From Bacillota bacterium (GTDB taxonomy: Bacteria > Bacillota > Clostridia > Lachnospirales > Lachnospiraceae): 58,760 nucleotides of DNA. Location: positions 1-58,760 of the forward strand of contig JAEWAK010000049.1 of NCBI GenBank assembly GCA_023391695.1. The letters run 5' to 3'. This document shows, piece by piece, positions 43,534-52,348 of this stretch. Positions within the stretch are counted from its first letter, which is position 1. Each line of letters begins with the position of its first letter. The notes under the pieces were generated by a model. The model ran no database searches. It saw only the letters and a list, made by a program, of their open reading frames with translations, and was not told the origin of the DNA. A program made the translations under genes and the position numbers.

Positions 43534-45917
43534 ATAAATGGAAACAGCTGACGCTTATTAACAGCCTTCTGCTTACCCTTGCCCTTGGCGCATTTTTAAA
43601 TGATATATTCATTTTGCGGGTTTCTATTATACTCCAGGTACTGCTTGCCGTTATATCTCTGGGCCTGATTTATTTATTTGACCGGAATAAAAAGTATCTG
43701 CTCAGCTATTTTATCCTGGCAGGGCTGTTCTTAGGGTTTGTCATTATCAGTGTTATATTAAAAGTGGATTATATAAAAGGTATCCAAGGTGTATACCGGT
43801 GGTGCCTTACTTATAACGGGGATGAAAAACTATATGAGAAAAGCAGCGCGTTTGCAGTAACTGCGGGTATCTTGCTGTCAGGCAGCCTGCTTGCTTATTT
43901 ACTCCACCGGTTCAGGCGGGTAAAAAGCATTGCCGCTGCCTTCTTATCCGTTCTGCTTGTAATTTCGGCGGTAAATCATATTCATATCCCCAAAATCACC
44001 GTGGGAGTAGTTATTTTCTATTCTCTGACGGTACTTGCGGAGTACTGCGGCAAGCTTTTTTATAAGAGCAGCAATACGGTAAATAACAGCATTGCCACGG
44101 TTTATCTGGCACCGGCCTGTGCAATAATTGCTTTCATGGCGGTAATATTGCCTTCCCATACGGAACCCATACAGTGGAAAGGCGTTAAGTTCCTGATACG
44201 GACAGTGGAAGAACAGGGTTCCATATTAATGACACGGCTGGAATACTTCTTTGACCGGACCGGTAATGAGTTTAAATTGAATTTTTCCGGATATTCGGAA
44301 GAGGATTCCGAACTGGGCGGAGATATCAATGTAGATAAGGTTACCTCCTTAAAGATCTATACCCAGAATAAAAGTACGGCTAAGGGTTATTTGATCGGTT
44401 CCATCCGTGATATCTATACCGGACGGAAATGGGATAGAAGTGAAATACAAAACGATATGGACATGGAAGATTATTATTACGATTTTTATGAATTATTAAC
44501 CTCCTTTGCCAGGGAGAGGGCAGCAGGTAAGGACTTAACCAACCTGATCAAAAAGAGAAGTTATAATATAGAATATTATGATATAAGGACCAGATCCTTA
44601 TTTTATCCTTTAAAAACCTATAAAATCAATTTTAAACGTTCACTCCGATTTAGTGAAACAGGGCAGGGAGCATTCCTGTATGAGAAGGCAAAAGGTATCG
44701 GTACAAAATATGAAGTCCAGTATTATGAGCTGAATTTAAACAATGAATTACTGCAGGATATGCTTCGGGAAGGTGCGGGCAAGGATAATTCCCTTTCGAA
44801 GAATGTACTGAATCAGACGGCGGCGGAAATTTTTGATTACAATACCTCGGGCAATGATTTTGATATGGAAGTGTTAGAAAGGGATTTGGCCAGGCGGTCA
44901 GCCAGAATCAAAACCATTTATACCACACTGCCGGATACTCTGCCCGGGCGGGTTAAAACACTGGCATATGAATTAACCAAAAACTGCGATAATAATTATG
45001 ATAAATTAAAAGCCATAGAAGCTTATCTGAACGCTATGCCGTATACCACCACCGTGGGTAAAACCCCCAAAGTGGAAGATTTTACAGATTATTTCCTGTT
45101 TGAACAGCAGAAAGGTTATTGTACTTATTTTGCAACGGCAATGGGAGTGCTGGCAAGGTGTCTGGATATTCCTACCCGGTATGTGGAAGGTTTTGTAGTT
45201 GATTATAAAAATAAAGATGATTCCGGTAACTATAAAGTCCTAAGCAGCAATGCCCATTCCTGGATCGAAGCTTATATGGAAGGCATCGGATGGATACCCT
45301 TTGAACCGACTCCCGGATTTTATGCGGGCAGGTATGCGCCCTGGCAGGATCGAACGGCGAATAGTGAATACCATGATTCCGGGGTGGACATCGGACAGTT
45401 ACCTGCCGTATCACCCGGTTACCGGGATTTAATTAACGGTGCAAAGGCAGGGGATTCCGCCCTTAACGAGGGAAGGCAAAAAAATTATGTGCTGCCGGTC
45501 CTTGGTATCATAGCATGTATCCTGGCTTTATTTGTATGTATTGTTTTTATTTATTATGGCATATTAGTAACAAAATATAATAAGAAATTTAAAAATGCTC
45601 CTGATCCTGTCAAGCTCTCGCTTACCCTGGCAGAAGTCCTGCGGTATCTGGAAAAGGAGGGCTTCCGGCTTTCTCCTGAGGAGACCCTTTTGTCCTATGC
45701 GGCGAGAATCGGAGATAAAATTAATTTTAATCATACAAATTTTTTAAAGGTTGCAAGGGTTTATATGGGAGTACGGTATGGGGAACATGAGGTTTTGGCT
45801 GATGAACTTAAGCTGGTTATGGACTTTTCCAAGCATTTCAGATACCATTTGCAGGAGAAATTGGGAAAAGGTCGAATGTTTTTTGATAGATTTTTGTTTC
45901 TGCATTTTTATCAATGA
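43530..45917 (+). CDS. Membrane transglutaminase-like protein
   Basis: A 795-residue protein. Residues 1-220 carry about six transmembrane helices, residues 230-650 are extracytoplasmic, one more helix lies at about 655-680, and a cytosolic tail of about 110 residues follows. The transglutaminase core keeps Cys531 (KGYCTYFATAMGVLAR), His576 (SSNAHSWIEAY) and the acidic third residue as Glu in WIPFEPTPGF. The family (TgpA/YebA-like) commonly follows MoxR and DUF58 genes, as here. Its peptide substrate is unknown; wall-associated cross-linking or cleavage is an inference from topology. The start is fixed by the ATGA overlap with the DUF58 gene. Confidence 0.9.
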   Translation: MNKWKQLTLINSLLLTLALGAFLNDIFILRVSIILQVLLAVISLGLIYLFDRNKKYLLSYFILAGLFLGFVIISVILKVDYIKGIQGVYRWCLTYNGDEKLYEKSSAFAVTAGILLSGSLLAYLLHRFRRVKSIAAAFLSVLLVISAVNHIHIPKITVGVVIFYSLTVLAEYCGKLFYKSSNTVNNSIATVYLAPACAIIAFMAVILPSHTEPIQWKGVKFLIRTVEEQGSILMTRLEYFFDRTGNEFKLNFSGYSEEDSELGGDINVDKVTSLKIYTQNKSTAKGYLIGSIRDIYTGRKWDRSEIQNDMDMEDYYYDFYELLTSFARERAAGKDLTNLIKKRSYNIEYYDIRTRSLFYPLKTYKINFKRSLRFSETGQGAFLYEKAKGIGTKYEVQYYELNLNNELLQDMLREGAGKDNSLSKNVLNQTAAEIFDYNTSGNDFDMEVLERDLARRSARIKTIYTTLPDTLPGRVKTLAYELTKNCDNNYDKLKAIEAYLNAMPYTTTVGKTPKVEDFTDYFLFEQQKGYCTYFATAMGVLARCLDIPTRYVEGFVVDYKNKDDSGNYKVLSSNAHSWIEAYMEGIGWIPFEPTPGFYAGRYAPWQDRTANSEYHDSGVDIGQLPAVSPGYRDLINGAKAGDSALNEGRQKNYVLPVLGIIACILALFVCIVFIYYGILVTKYNKKFKNAPDPVKLSLTLAEVLRYLEKEGFRLSPEETLLSYAARIGDKINFNHTNFLKVARVYMGVRYGEHEVLADELKLVMDFSKHFRYHLQEKLGKGRMFFDRFLFLHFYQ

Positions 45918-45962
45918 ATAAAACTATCATTTCTGGTGAAAATATATCTAGAGGTGATGATA

Positions 45963-46919
45963 ATGAAAAAACATAGCTTAGCTGAATTTTTAAAAAGCAA
46001 GAGCTTTTATGCGTTATTATGTGTCGGTGCTTTGGCAATCGTAGTGATTACAATGGTAGCTTTGAATCAACCATCTGACAAGGATCAAGGTAACAATCTG
46101 GTGGACTTAAATGAACCAATTGTGTCAGATGTCGCTGATGGTAAAGATAGCAGTAACCAGGTTAAAGATGAACCGGCCGTGAATAACCCACCCTCGTCAA
46201 CTGCTGCTAATAATGAAACGGGCACTAGTCAGACGGAGGTAGCACAAACCAATCCGAAATCCCAGGGTGATACCACTGAACCGGTTACGGATGGAAGCCT
46301 TTTAGAATATGAAGTTGAAAACGATCCGGAAAGTGTTGCCGCTAACCCTGCAGGTACACAAGATGGTACAACATCAGATTCTACTACAAAACAAACAGCG
46401 GATGCGGCATCTGTTAATGATGCAGCGGAAGCGGCAGAAGATACGGATTCTTCTGAGCCGGCAGACTTGACGGAAGTAATGACTCCGGATTCCTTATATT
46501 TTGATACGGATAAGGGTCTGTTATGGCCGGTTACCGGTAATATTTTAATGGATTACAGTATGGACAGAGTTGTTTATTATGAAACCCTAGAGCAATTTCG
46601 TGTTAATCCCGCCGTAATCATTGATGCTGAAGTTGGTACCAAGGTACTTAGTGCAGCTGATGGGGTTATAACTTCGGTTACTAAGGAAGACGAGACTGGC
46701 ACAACGGTAACAGCTTCCATTGGAAACGGTTACAGTGTTGTTTATGGACAGTTGGATAATTCAAGTTTAAAGGTTAAAGTAGGAGACATGGTGGAAGAAG
46801 ACCAGGTATTGGGAGTTGTTTCAAAACCGACGAAGTATTATACGGTAGAAGGCAGCAATCTTTATTTCCAGGTGATAAAGGATGAGGAACCAGTAAATCC
46901 TATGTTGTATTTAAGATAA
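45963..46919 (+). CDS. SpoIIQ-like M23/LytM-fold protein lacking zinc ligands
   Basis: A 318-residue membrane protein with an N-terminal helix (about residues 16-34, FYALLCVGALAIVVITMVAL), a long Ser/Thr/Asp/Asn-rich extracytoplasmic linker (35-175), and a C-terminal LytM fold (about 185-318). The usual M23 metal motifs HxxxD and HxH are absent: the corresponding places read AVIIDAEVGTKV, VVYGQLDN and NLYFQVIKDE. Architecture and N-terminus resemble SpoIIQ, the forespore partner of SpoIIIAH in the engulfment channel, whose Bacillus form is also inactive. The ATG at 45963 follows GAGGTG. It could equally be a non-sporulation M23 pseudoenzyme. Confidence 0.82.
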   Translation: MKKHSLAEFLKSKSFYALLCVGALAIVVITMVALNQPSDKDQGNNLVDLNEPIVSDVADGKDSSNQVKDEPAVNNPPSSTAANNETGTSQTEVAQTNPKSQGDTTEPVTDGSLLEYEVENDPESVAANPAGTQDGTTSDSTTKQTADAASVNDAAEAAEDTDSSEPADLTEVMTPDSLYFDTDKGLLWPVTGNILMDYSMDRVVYYETLEQFRVNPAVIIDAEVGTKVLSAADGVITSVTKEDETGTTVTASIGNGYSVVYGQLDNSSLKVKVGDMVEEDQVLGVVSKPTKYYTVEGSNLYFQVIKDEEPVNPMLYLR

Positions 46920-46981
46920 ACACCAGGTGGGTTTAACTCTGTGTTTATTGAAGCAGTATTTCAATTGAAACAGTATTTCTA

Positions 46982-47014
46982 AAAGGCTGCCCTCTTTGAG
47001 TTCAGCCTTTTTTT
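46982..47014 (+). terminator. Terminator after the SpoIIQ-like gene
   Basis: AAAGGCTG (46982-46989) pairs with CAGCCTTT (47003-47010) and is followed by a T-run to 47014. A direct repeat of CAGTATTTC with flanks (46950-46962 and 46967-46979) lies just before it. Confidence 0.85.
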
Positions 47015-47034
47015 ATGCTTACGTCCTATTGCAT

Positions 47035-47134
47035 AAAAAAGCCCTCCGGGCAGGATGTACATGACACGCTAAGGTATATTGCCACTGAAGTGACAGCGCG
47101 TCAGCGCCAGAGACTGGCTTGCCAACTCTTTTTT
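47035..47134. repeat. Structured tandem repeat, copy 1
   Basis: Opens AAAAAAGCCCTCCGGGCAGG with hairpin GCCC/GGGC, ends with CGCGTCAGCGCCAGAG and a hairpin AGAG..TGGC/GCCA..CTCT followed by six T, so it could act as a terminator on the plus strand. Conserved blocks match copy 2 at an offset of 110-111 bases. Confidence 0.75.
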
Positions 47135-47144
47135 ATTTCATAAA

Positions 47145-47246
47145 ATAAAAAGCCCGACCGGCAGGAGGCCCATACATGCGTAGAGAAATATGCCGGCTTT
47201 GGCGGCCGCGTCAGCGTCAGAGTCTGGCAAGCCAGACTCTAAAAAA
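47145..47246. repeat. Structured tandem repeat, copy 2
   Basis: Opens AAAAAGCCCGACCGGCAGGA and contains CGCGTCAGCGTCAGAG, both matching copy 1. It ends in a perfect palindrome AGAGTCTGGC-AA-GCCAGACTCT (47219-47240). The middle part diverges from copy 1 more than the ends, as expected of a hairpin-bounded element. Confidence 0.75.
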
Positions 47247-47726
47247 TTACAATAAAAGCTATAAAAATACTCATACTGACAGGAACATAACCTAATCGGC
47301 TGAATATAATAAAGTATAATAATGTAAGGGAATAAGAGATACATATCTAAAACAATCCGCAACCGAAGCTCTTATACCTTATATTTTTCTTTTTTTTGTA
47401 AAGCACTTTTTTCTATTCGGCTGCTTGACATAGATATGAATTACAAATGGGTAAATGGGATGCCATGGCGTTTCGTTTACCCATTTTTTATGTTATAGAA
47501 AAATACGTCCCTAAACAACAAAAAGACACTCCGATTAGATCGCACTGCGGCAGACTTTATAATGTAATTTCTTGACTAAGTAATGAAATAATTATACTAT
47601 AAAATATAGAAGTGAAAAAATGCAGCTAAAACAAGTTTCTTGCATTCCGTAAAGTGGAGCATCCAGTCCGGCACAAGCATTTTTCAAACACGCTCTGGGA
47701 ATTCATATCAAGGGAGGAATATAATT
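47247..47726. other. Gene-free spacer with a lone inverted repeat
   Basis: AAATGGGTAAA (47445-47455) and TTTACCCATTT (47476-47486) form an 11-base stem with a 20-base loop followed by TTT, terminator-like but with no gene before it. TTGACA at 47425-47430 has no -10 box at the right spacing. Nothing else is recognised up to the small gene at 47727. Confidence 0.55.
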
Positions 47727-47978
47727 ATGTGGTTTTGGAACCGGAGAGAAGTATACCATGGGTTTTCTTTAAAGGCCCAGGCAGAGACCAGTGAATTTTT
47801 AAAGGCCAATCATATTAAATATGATTACCGGGTTATAAACTTAAATTCAAATAACCGGGGCAGGACAGGGAGTTATGGCCTGAATAAGGATTATGAAAAG
47901 GAATATTATATTTATGTGCATAAAAAGGATTATGAATATGTGACCCATTTATTACGGGAGCAGAGTAATCACAACTAA
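47727..47978 (+). CDS. Small conserved-type protein (DUF2007-like)
   Basis: An 83-residue soluble protein, MWFWNRREVYHGFSLKAQAE then a basic and aromatic-rich body ending YIYVHKKDYEYVTHLLREQ. The pattern of an N-terminal helix that would contact residues such as AETSEFLKANHIKYDYRV, and a C-terminal VHKKDYEYV strand-helix, recalls the short DUF2007 proteins, but the match is loose. GGGAGG lies nine bases before the ATG at 47727, which is preferred to the longer frame from 47640. It stands alone before the glycerophosphodiesterase gene, 144 bases upstream of it. No function is assigned. Confidence 0.72.
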   Translation: MWFWNRREVYHGFSLKAQAETSEFLKANHIKYDYRVINLNSNNRGRTGSYGLNKDYEKEYYIYVHKKDYEYVTHLLREQSNHN

Positions 47979-48122
47979 TAAAGTAATTATATGGATGGCA
48001 TGGATCAAAATTACAACACTGATTTACATAAAAATTCGGATAAGTCTATTATCAAAAAGAAAAAAGGAAGGATTGAATTACAGTCATAAAAGTATTAAAA
48101 TAATAAGAAAAGGACTTAAATT

Positions 48123-50090
48123 ATGCTGCATAAGGAAAAACAGAAAGTTAGCGGGGAGACCCTGAAAAAAAGAAAAAGGATTTTTAAGAACACCATAAGA
48201 CTGCTGTTTTTGCATAACATGTCCCTGTTATTTGGCCAGGGTATCCTGATTGGCATATCCATATTATTATTAACCCCTTTTCTGTCCGGCATTTTCCGTA
48301 CGGCACTTTCCATAACCGGCTACAGCTATCTGACGGTTAACAATATCGGATTATTTCTGTTAAATCCCCTTGTCCTGTTATTAATGATTTGTCTATTTAT
48401 TATAATAGGCATATTTTTATTGTGGGAAGCCTGTTATCTTATTACATTTTATACAGTGATAGAAAATGGGGAAAAACCACGTCAGTTAAAGATATTCCTC
48501 TTATCCTTAAAGAAACTTCTCCTGATTTTCATACGAAGAAATTTTACCTTGCTGCCAATGGTCTGGCTGATTACAGCCCTGTCCAATCTTCCGCTTTTTA
48601 TATTTATCAGCAAAAGGGTAAGATTAATATCGTTTATAACTGAAACCGTTTTTGACAACCCCTTTGCCTTACCGGTAACGGTAATCATAACAATTTTACT
48701 GCTATGGGTGATGCTCCGGCGGTTATTTATATTCCTGTATTCCGTAATAGAAGGAAAAACCTACGTCAAAGCCCGAAAAGAAACCGGGGTTACAGAGCTT
48801 AACGACGAAGCCAAAGAGAAAGGCCCCGGGATTCTTAAGAGAAAAAATATAAAAACAAAGTCCGGTTTTTGGAACACGGCAGTCATAAATAGCGACTATA
48901 TTAAAAGAATCAATACATTCCGAACCTTTATTTATTTTATATTCTGGAATTTGGGAATCGGCTTGCTGGTTCTGGGATTATATATCGTAACAATGGCAAT
49001 TACCACATTGTTTATAGCCGGAATACCGGATAAAAGCCTTGCAATAGCAACTTTCCTGACCGTGAATGACAATATGAACGGTTATTTATTCATAGGCATA
49101 TTTGCCGTCGGTACAATAGCAAATTTTGCGTTGTATACTCATTTATTTTATCAATACAAACTGGAATTCAAGGAAGATATCAGTCCGGACCGTGCCGTGG
49201 ACAATATTGTTATTAAAGTAGGGGCTTACCGGAATGTGATTAAGATTTCCATAGTACTGCTGGCATTCGCCAATTTTTATTCCTTTTATGATATTATCCG
49301 AAACGGATCTCCCCTTGATTACATGAATCTGGATCTGATACGGGTCACTTCCCACAGGGGCTTTTCCGGTGAGGTTCCTGAAAATACCCTGCCGGCTATT
49401 GAAAAAGCCCTGGAGGAACAGGCGGATTCCATAGAGGTCGATGTCCGAATGACAAAAGACGGGGAACTGGTGCTGCTCCATGATGACAATTTAAGGCGGA
49501 CCACCGGAGTAAACAAGAAAATTTGGGAGATGGACTATACGGAAGTCAGCGCTTTGGATGCGGGAAGCTGGAAGAATAAAATCTATACGGGCACCAAAAT
49601 CCCAACCCTGCGGGAGGTACTGGAACTCTGTAAAGGCAGGGTAAACCTGAATCTGGAGCTAAAGTACCGTTCCGCCTCGGAAGGACTGGAAGAAAAAGTT
49701 GTGGCTTTAATCGATGAGTATGATATGGAATGGCAATGTGTCATAAGTTCCACCAGCCTTACTGCTCTTTATAAGATTAAGGAATTAAAGCCCGACATCC
49801 GCACCGGTTTTATTGCCTACCAGATATTCCGGGGATATTATGACAATGAATATATAGACTTTTTCAGCATAAGGTCCAATCTTGTAACAAAAGCCTTATG
49901 CCGGGAGATTCATAAGTCCGGTAAGGAGATCCATGTATGGACCGTGAATACCAAAAATGAACTTGAACGGATGAAACGGCTGGGGGTAGATTATATCATA
50001 ACGGATGACCCTTCTTATGCAAAGGAGGTATTGTACCAGGCGGATTCCGACCGTTTCTTACTGACCTTGTTAAAGATCATTATGGAGTAA
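48123..50090 (+). CDS. Membrane-bound glycerophosphodiester phosphodiesterase
   Basis: A 655-residue protein with about eight transmembrane helices over residues 20-400 (the GPDPase membrane domain) and a C-terminal GDPD barrel at about 405-645. The catalytic set is visible: His411 in SHRGFSGEVPENTLPA, then EVDVRMTKDGELVLLHDD with the second histidine, and LNLELKY. It hydrolyses glycerophosphodiesters, or releases glycerol phosphate from lipid head groups or teichoic acid. The last part (VWTVNTKNELERMKRLGVDYIITD) is standard for the family. A weak AAAAGGA site precedes the ATG at 48123. Confidence 0.92.
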   Translation: MLHKEKQKVSGETLKKRKRIFKNTIRLLFLHNMSLLFGQGILIGISILLLTPFLSGIFRTALSITGYSYLTVNNIGLFLLNPLVLLLMICLFIIIGIFLLWEACYLITFYTVIENGEKPRQLKIFLLSLKKLLLIFIRRNFTLLPMVWLITALSNLPLFIFISKRVRLISFITETVFDNPFALPVTVIITILLLWVMLRRLFIFLYSVIEGKTYVKARKETGVTELNDEAKEKGPGILKRKNIKTKSGFWNTAVINSDYIKRINTFRTFIYFIFWNLGIGLLVLGLYIVTMAITTLFIAGIPDKSLAIATFLTVNDNMNGYLFIGIFAVGTIANFALYTHLFYQYKLEFKEDISPDRAVDNIVIKVGAYRNVIKISIVLLAFANFYSFYDIIRNGSPLDYMNLDLIRVTSHRGFSGEVPENTLPAIEKALEEQADSIEVDVRMTKDGELVLLHDDNLRRTTGVNKKIWEMDYTEVSALDAGSWKNKIYTGTKIPTLREVLELCKGRVNLNLELKYRSASEGLEEKVVALIDEYDMEWQCVISSTSLTALYKIKELKPDIRTGFIAYQIFRGYYDNEYIDFFSIRSNLVTKALCREIHKSGKEIHVWTVNTKNELERMKRLGVDYIITDDPSYAKEVLYQADSDRFLLTLLKIIME

Positions 50091-50133
50091 AATCAAGAAG
50101 TTTAAAATCAAGAAGTTTAAAATCCAGAACTTA
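50089..50133 (+). repeat. Three tandem 15-bp units after the glycerophosphodiesterase stop
   Basis: AAAATCAAGAAGTTT occurs at 50089-50103 and 50104-50118, and a third degenerate unit AAAATCCAGAACTT follows. The first unit overlaps the stop codon. Confidence 0.75.
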
Positions 50134-50149
50134 TAAATGGTTATAAAAA

Positions 50150-50223
50150 GGCTGTTGTAAAATTTAAAATCTGGTTTACCCGGGAGAACCCCAAATACAG
50201 TAAATTATCATTTTGCAACAGCC
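50150..50223. terminator. Wide inverted repeat between convergent genes
   Basis: GGCTGTTGTAAAAT (50150-50163) and ATTTTGCAACAGCC (50210-50223) match at 13 of 14 positions around a 46-base loop, which itself holds GGTTTACCCGGGAGAACC. It sits between the convergent glycerophosphodiesterase and oppF genes and may terminate both. Confidence 0.55.
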
Positions 50224-50343
50224 CCTTCTCACGGAAGGCGATAACCGCCAAAAAGTCATCCAAACATTCAGTATATAGAATTGTATTACTTATTCTTACC
50301 GGCAGGAGCTTTAGATAAGTTCCGGCCTTGAACCTCTTTTTGT

Positions 50344-51270
50344 CTATTTCGTAAATCGTTCCAGTTCTTCATCGGTAGCCAGTACATAATGACTGCCGCC
50401 CATGTGCTGGTTGATCCCTTTATTATAGTCAATACCGCTTGTACCGTAATCATAGGTAAGGGCAATCCGTTTCTTTTCCACTATGGGATTTGCCTGGGGA
50501 ATGGCGGATAACAGGGATTTTGTGTAGGGATGGATGGGATTAGAGAAGATTTCCTCTTTTGTCCCTGTTTCCACCATATGTCCTAAATGAAGTACACCGA
50601 TCCGGTCGGAAATGTATTTCACCATGGATAGGTCATGGGCAATAAATAAATATGCCGTATTGGTTTTCTTCTGAATATCCTTCATCAGGTTAACTACCTG
50701 CGCCTGGATGGACACATCCAGGGCACTGATGGCTTCGTCTGCTATAATCAGATCAGGGTTCATGATTAAGGCCCTGGCAATACCGATACGCTGCCTCTGT
50801 CCTCCGGAAAACTGGTGGGGGTAGCGGTCCGCATGTTCCTTCGACAGCCCTACCATTTCTAAAATCTGATAAACTTTTTCCCTGCGTTCATCACCGGATT
50901 TGTACATATGATGGATGTCCAGGCCCTGAGCGATAATATCCAGTACCTTTTTCCTGGGATTTAAACAAGCCATGGGGTCCTGGAAGATCATCTGCATTTT
51001 GGTGCGAAGATGCCTGGTATCTTTGGCCGAAAGCTGTCCGGATATATTAAATCCGTTAAAAATAACTTCTCCGGAGGTAGGTTTATACAACCTTATAATG
51101 GAGCGGCCGATGGTGGATTTTCCGCTGCCGGATTCTCCTACCAGGCCATAAGTTTCTCCCGGATAGATCTCAAAGGTAATACCGTCGACTGCCTTAACCG
51201 TAAACTTCCGGTTCACCCTGAAATGCTGTTTTAAATTATTTACCGTTAACAGAGGCTTTTGGTTTTCCAT
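50344..51270 (-). CDS. oppF: Oligopeptide ABC transporter ATP-binding protein OppF
   Basis: A 308-residue cytosolic ATPase subunit. Walker A is GESGSGKST (about residues 39-47), the signature is HQFSGGQRQRIGIARAL and Walker B/H-loop reads LIIADEAISALDVSIQ...LFIAHDLSMVKY. The C-terminal oligo-HPY segment (IFSNPIHPYTKSLLSAIPQ) marks peptide or nickel importers. It is the last gene of oppABCDF; its ATG at 51270 comes one base after the oppD stop, and its AAGGAGG lies inside the end of oppD. Confidence 0.94.
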   Translation of the reverse strand: MENQKPLLTVNNLKQHFRVNRKFTVKAVDGITFEIYPGETYGLVGESGSGKSTIGRSIIRLYKPTSGEVIFNGFNISGQLSAKDTRHLRTKMQMIFQDPMACLNPRKKVLDIIAQGLDIHHMYKSGDERREKVYQILEMVGLSKEHADRYPHQFSGGQRQRIGIARALIMNPDLIIADEAISALDVSIQAQVVNLMKDIQKKTNTAYLFIAHDLSMVKYISDRIGVLHLGHMVETGTKEEIFSNPIHPYTKSLLSAIPQANPIVEKKRIALTYDYGTSGIDYNKGINQHMGGSHYVLATDEELERFTK

Positions 51271-51271
51271 A

Positions 51272-52339
51272 CTATTTTACCTCCTTTAGCATATTGCTTA
51301 TCCTGGTCTTGAGCTCTATCGGCATCTCAATCTTCGGAGCATTTTCATGCAGAAGCCAGGTAGCGGCATAATGGGTATCCGTTATTTTAAACATGGGCGG
51401 TTCTTTCCTGTGATCAATATTCATGGCAAAGATGTTACGGGGCGCAAAAGAATCCCCCTGTACCTGATGGAGAAGATTCGGCGGGCTTCCGGGAATGGTA
51501 TAGAGCTTATCATCATTGGTGCCAAGATCCGGCATGGCGGATAAAAGCCCCCAGGTATATGGGTGTCTCGGGTCATAGAAGATCTCATCCGTAGTACCTT
51601 TTTCCACTATTTTTCCCGCATACATAACAGCCACATAATCCGCTACCTTGGCAACTACGCCCAGGTCATGGGTTATATATATAACGGAAATTCCCGTTTT
51701 AGACTGTATGTCTTTAATCAGCTCCAGAATTTTGGACTGTATGGTAACATCCAGGGCAGTGGTGGGTTCGTCACAGATAAGCAGTTCCGGGTCACAGGCA
51801 AGGGCGATCGCTATGACTACCCTCTGGCGCATACCGCCGGATAACTGGTGGGGATAATTCTTCATACGTTTTTCCGGGTCGGTGATACCTACCAGTTTAA
51901 GCAGGTTTACAGCTTTTTCATAGGCTTCTTTTTTCGGTGTTTTATAGTGATAGACCATACCCTCCATAATCTGGGCTCCGATGGACATGGTCGGATTCAA
52001 GGAAGTCATGGGATCCTGGAAGACCATGGCAATCCGTTTTCCGTTAATTCTTTTCCGGATTTCACTTTTCGTCAGTTTTAACAGGTCCTCTTTCACTTCT
52101 TCCTCGCCCCGGTGGTAAGTATACTCGATGGATCCGCTGTTGATTTTTCCATTATTGCTTAGGATACCCATAATCGCCTTAACCGTTACGGATTTACCGC
52201 TTCCGCTTTCTCCTACGATTGCAACGGTTTCACCCTGGTACAGTGAAAGATTCATCCCCCGAATTACGTTTACTTCACCGGCGGAGGTCTGAAAGGATAT
52301 GGATAAATCCTTGATTGACAGAATTTTCTTTTTTTCCAT
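51272..52339 (-). CDS. oppD: Oligopeptide ABC transporter ATP-binding protein OppD
   Basis: A 355-residue ATPase subunit that pairs with OppF. Walker A GESGSGKSVTVKA, signature HQLSGGMRQRVVIAIAL and Walker B LLICDEPTTALDVTIQ are intact, with the H-loop IYITHDLGVVAKVAD. The C-terminal oligo-HPY region (IFYDPRHPYTWGLLSAMPDL, IPGSPPNLLHQVQGDSFAPRN) is complete, though the cysteines found there in many OppD/DppD proteins are absent (APRNIFAMNI). The ATG at 52339 follows TAGGAGGT; the oppC stop is ten bases upstream. Confidence 0.94.
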   Translation of the reverse strand: MEKKKILSIKDLSISFQTSAGEVNVIRGMNLSLYQGETVAIVGESGSGKSVTVKAIMGILSNNGKINSGSIEYTYHRGEEEVKEDLLKLTKSEIRKRINGKRIAMVFQDPMTSLNPTMSIGAQIMEGMVYHYKTPKKEAYEKAVNLLKLVGITDPEKRMKNYPHQLSGGMRQRVVIAIALACDPELLICDEPTTALDVTIQSKILELIKDIQSKTGISVIYITHDLGVVAKVADYVAVMYAGKIVEKGTTDEIFYDPRHPYTWGLLSAMPDLGTNDDKLYTIPGSPPNLLHQVQGDSFAPRNIFAMNIDHRKEPPMFKITDTHYAATWLLHENAPKIEMPIELKTRISNMLKEVK

Positions 52340-52348
52340 AAATACCTC

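Noticed and set aside
47035..47246. CRISPR array
   Set aside because: Only two units of about 110 bases with internal hairpins, no short identical repeats with unique spacers and no cas genes nearby.
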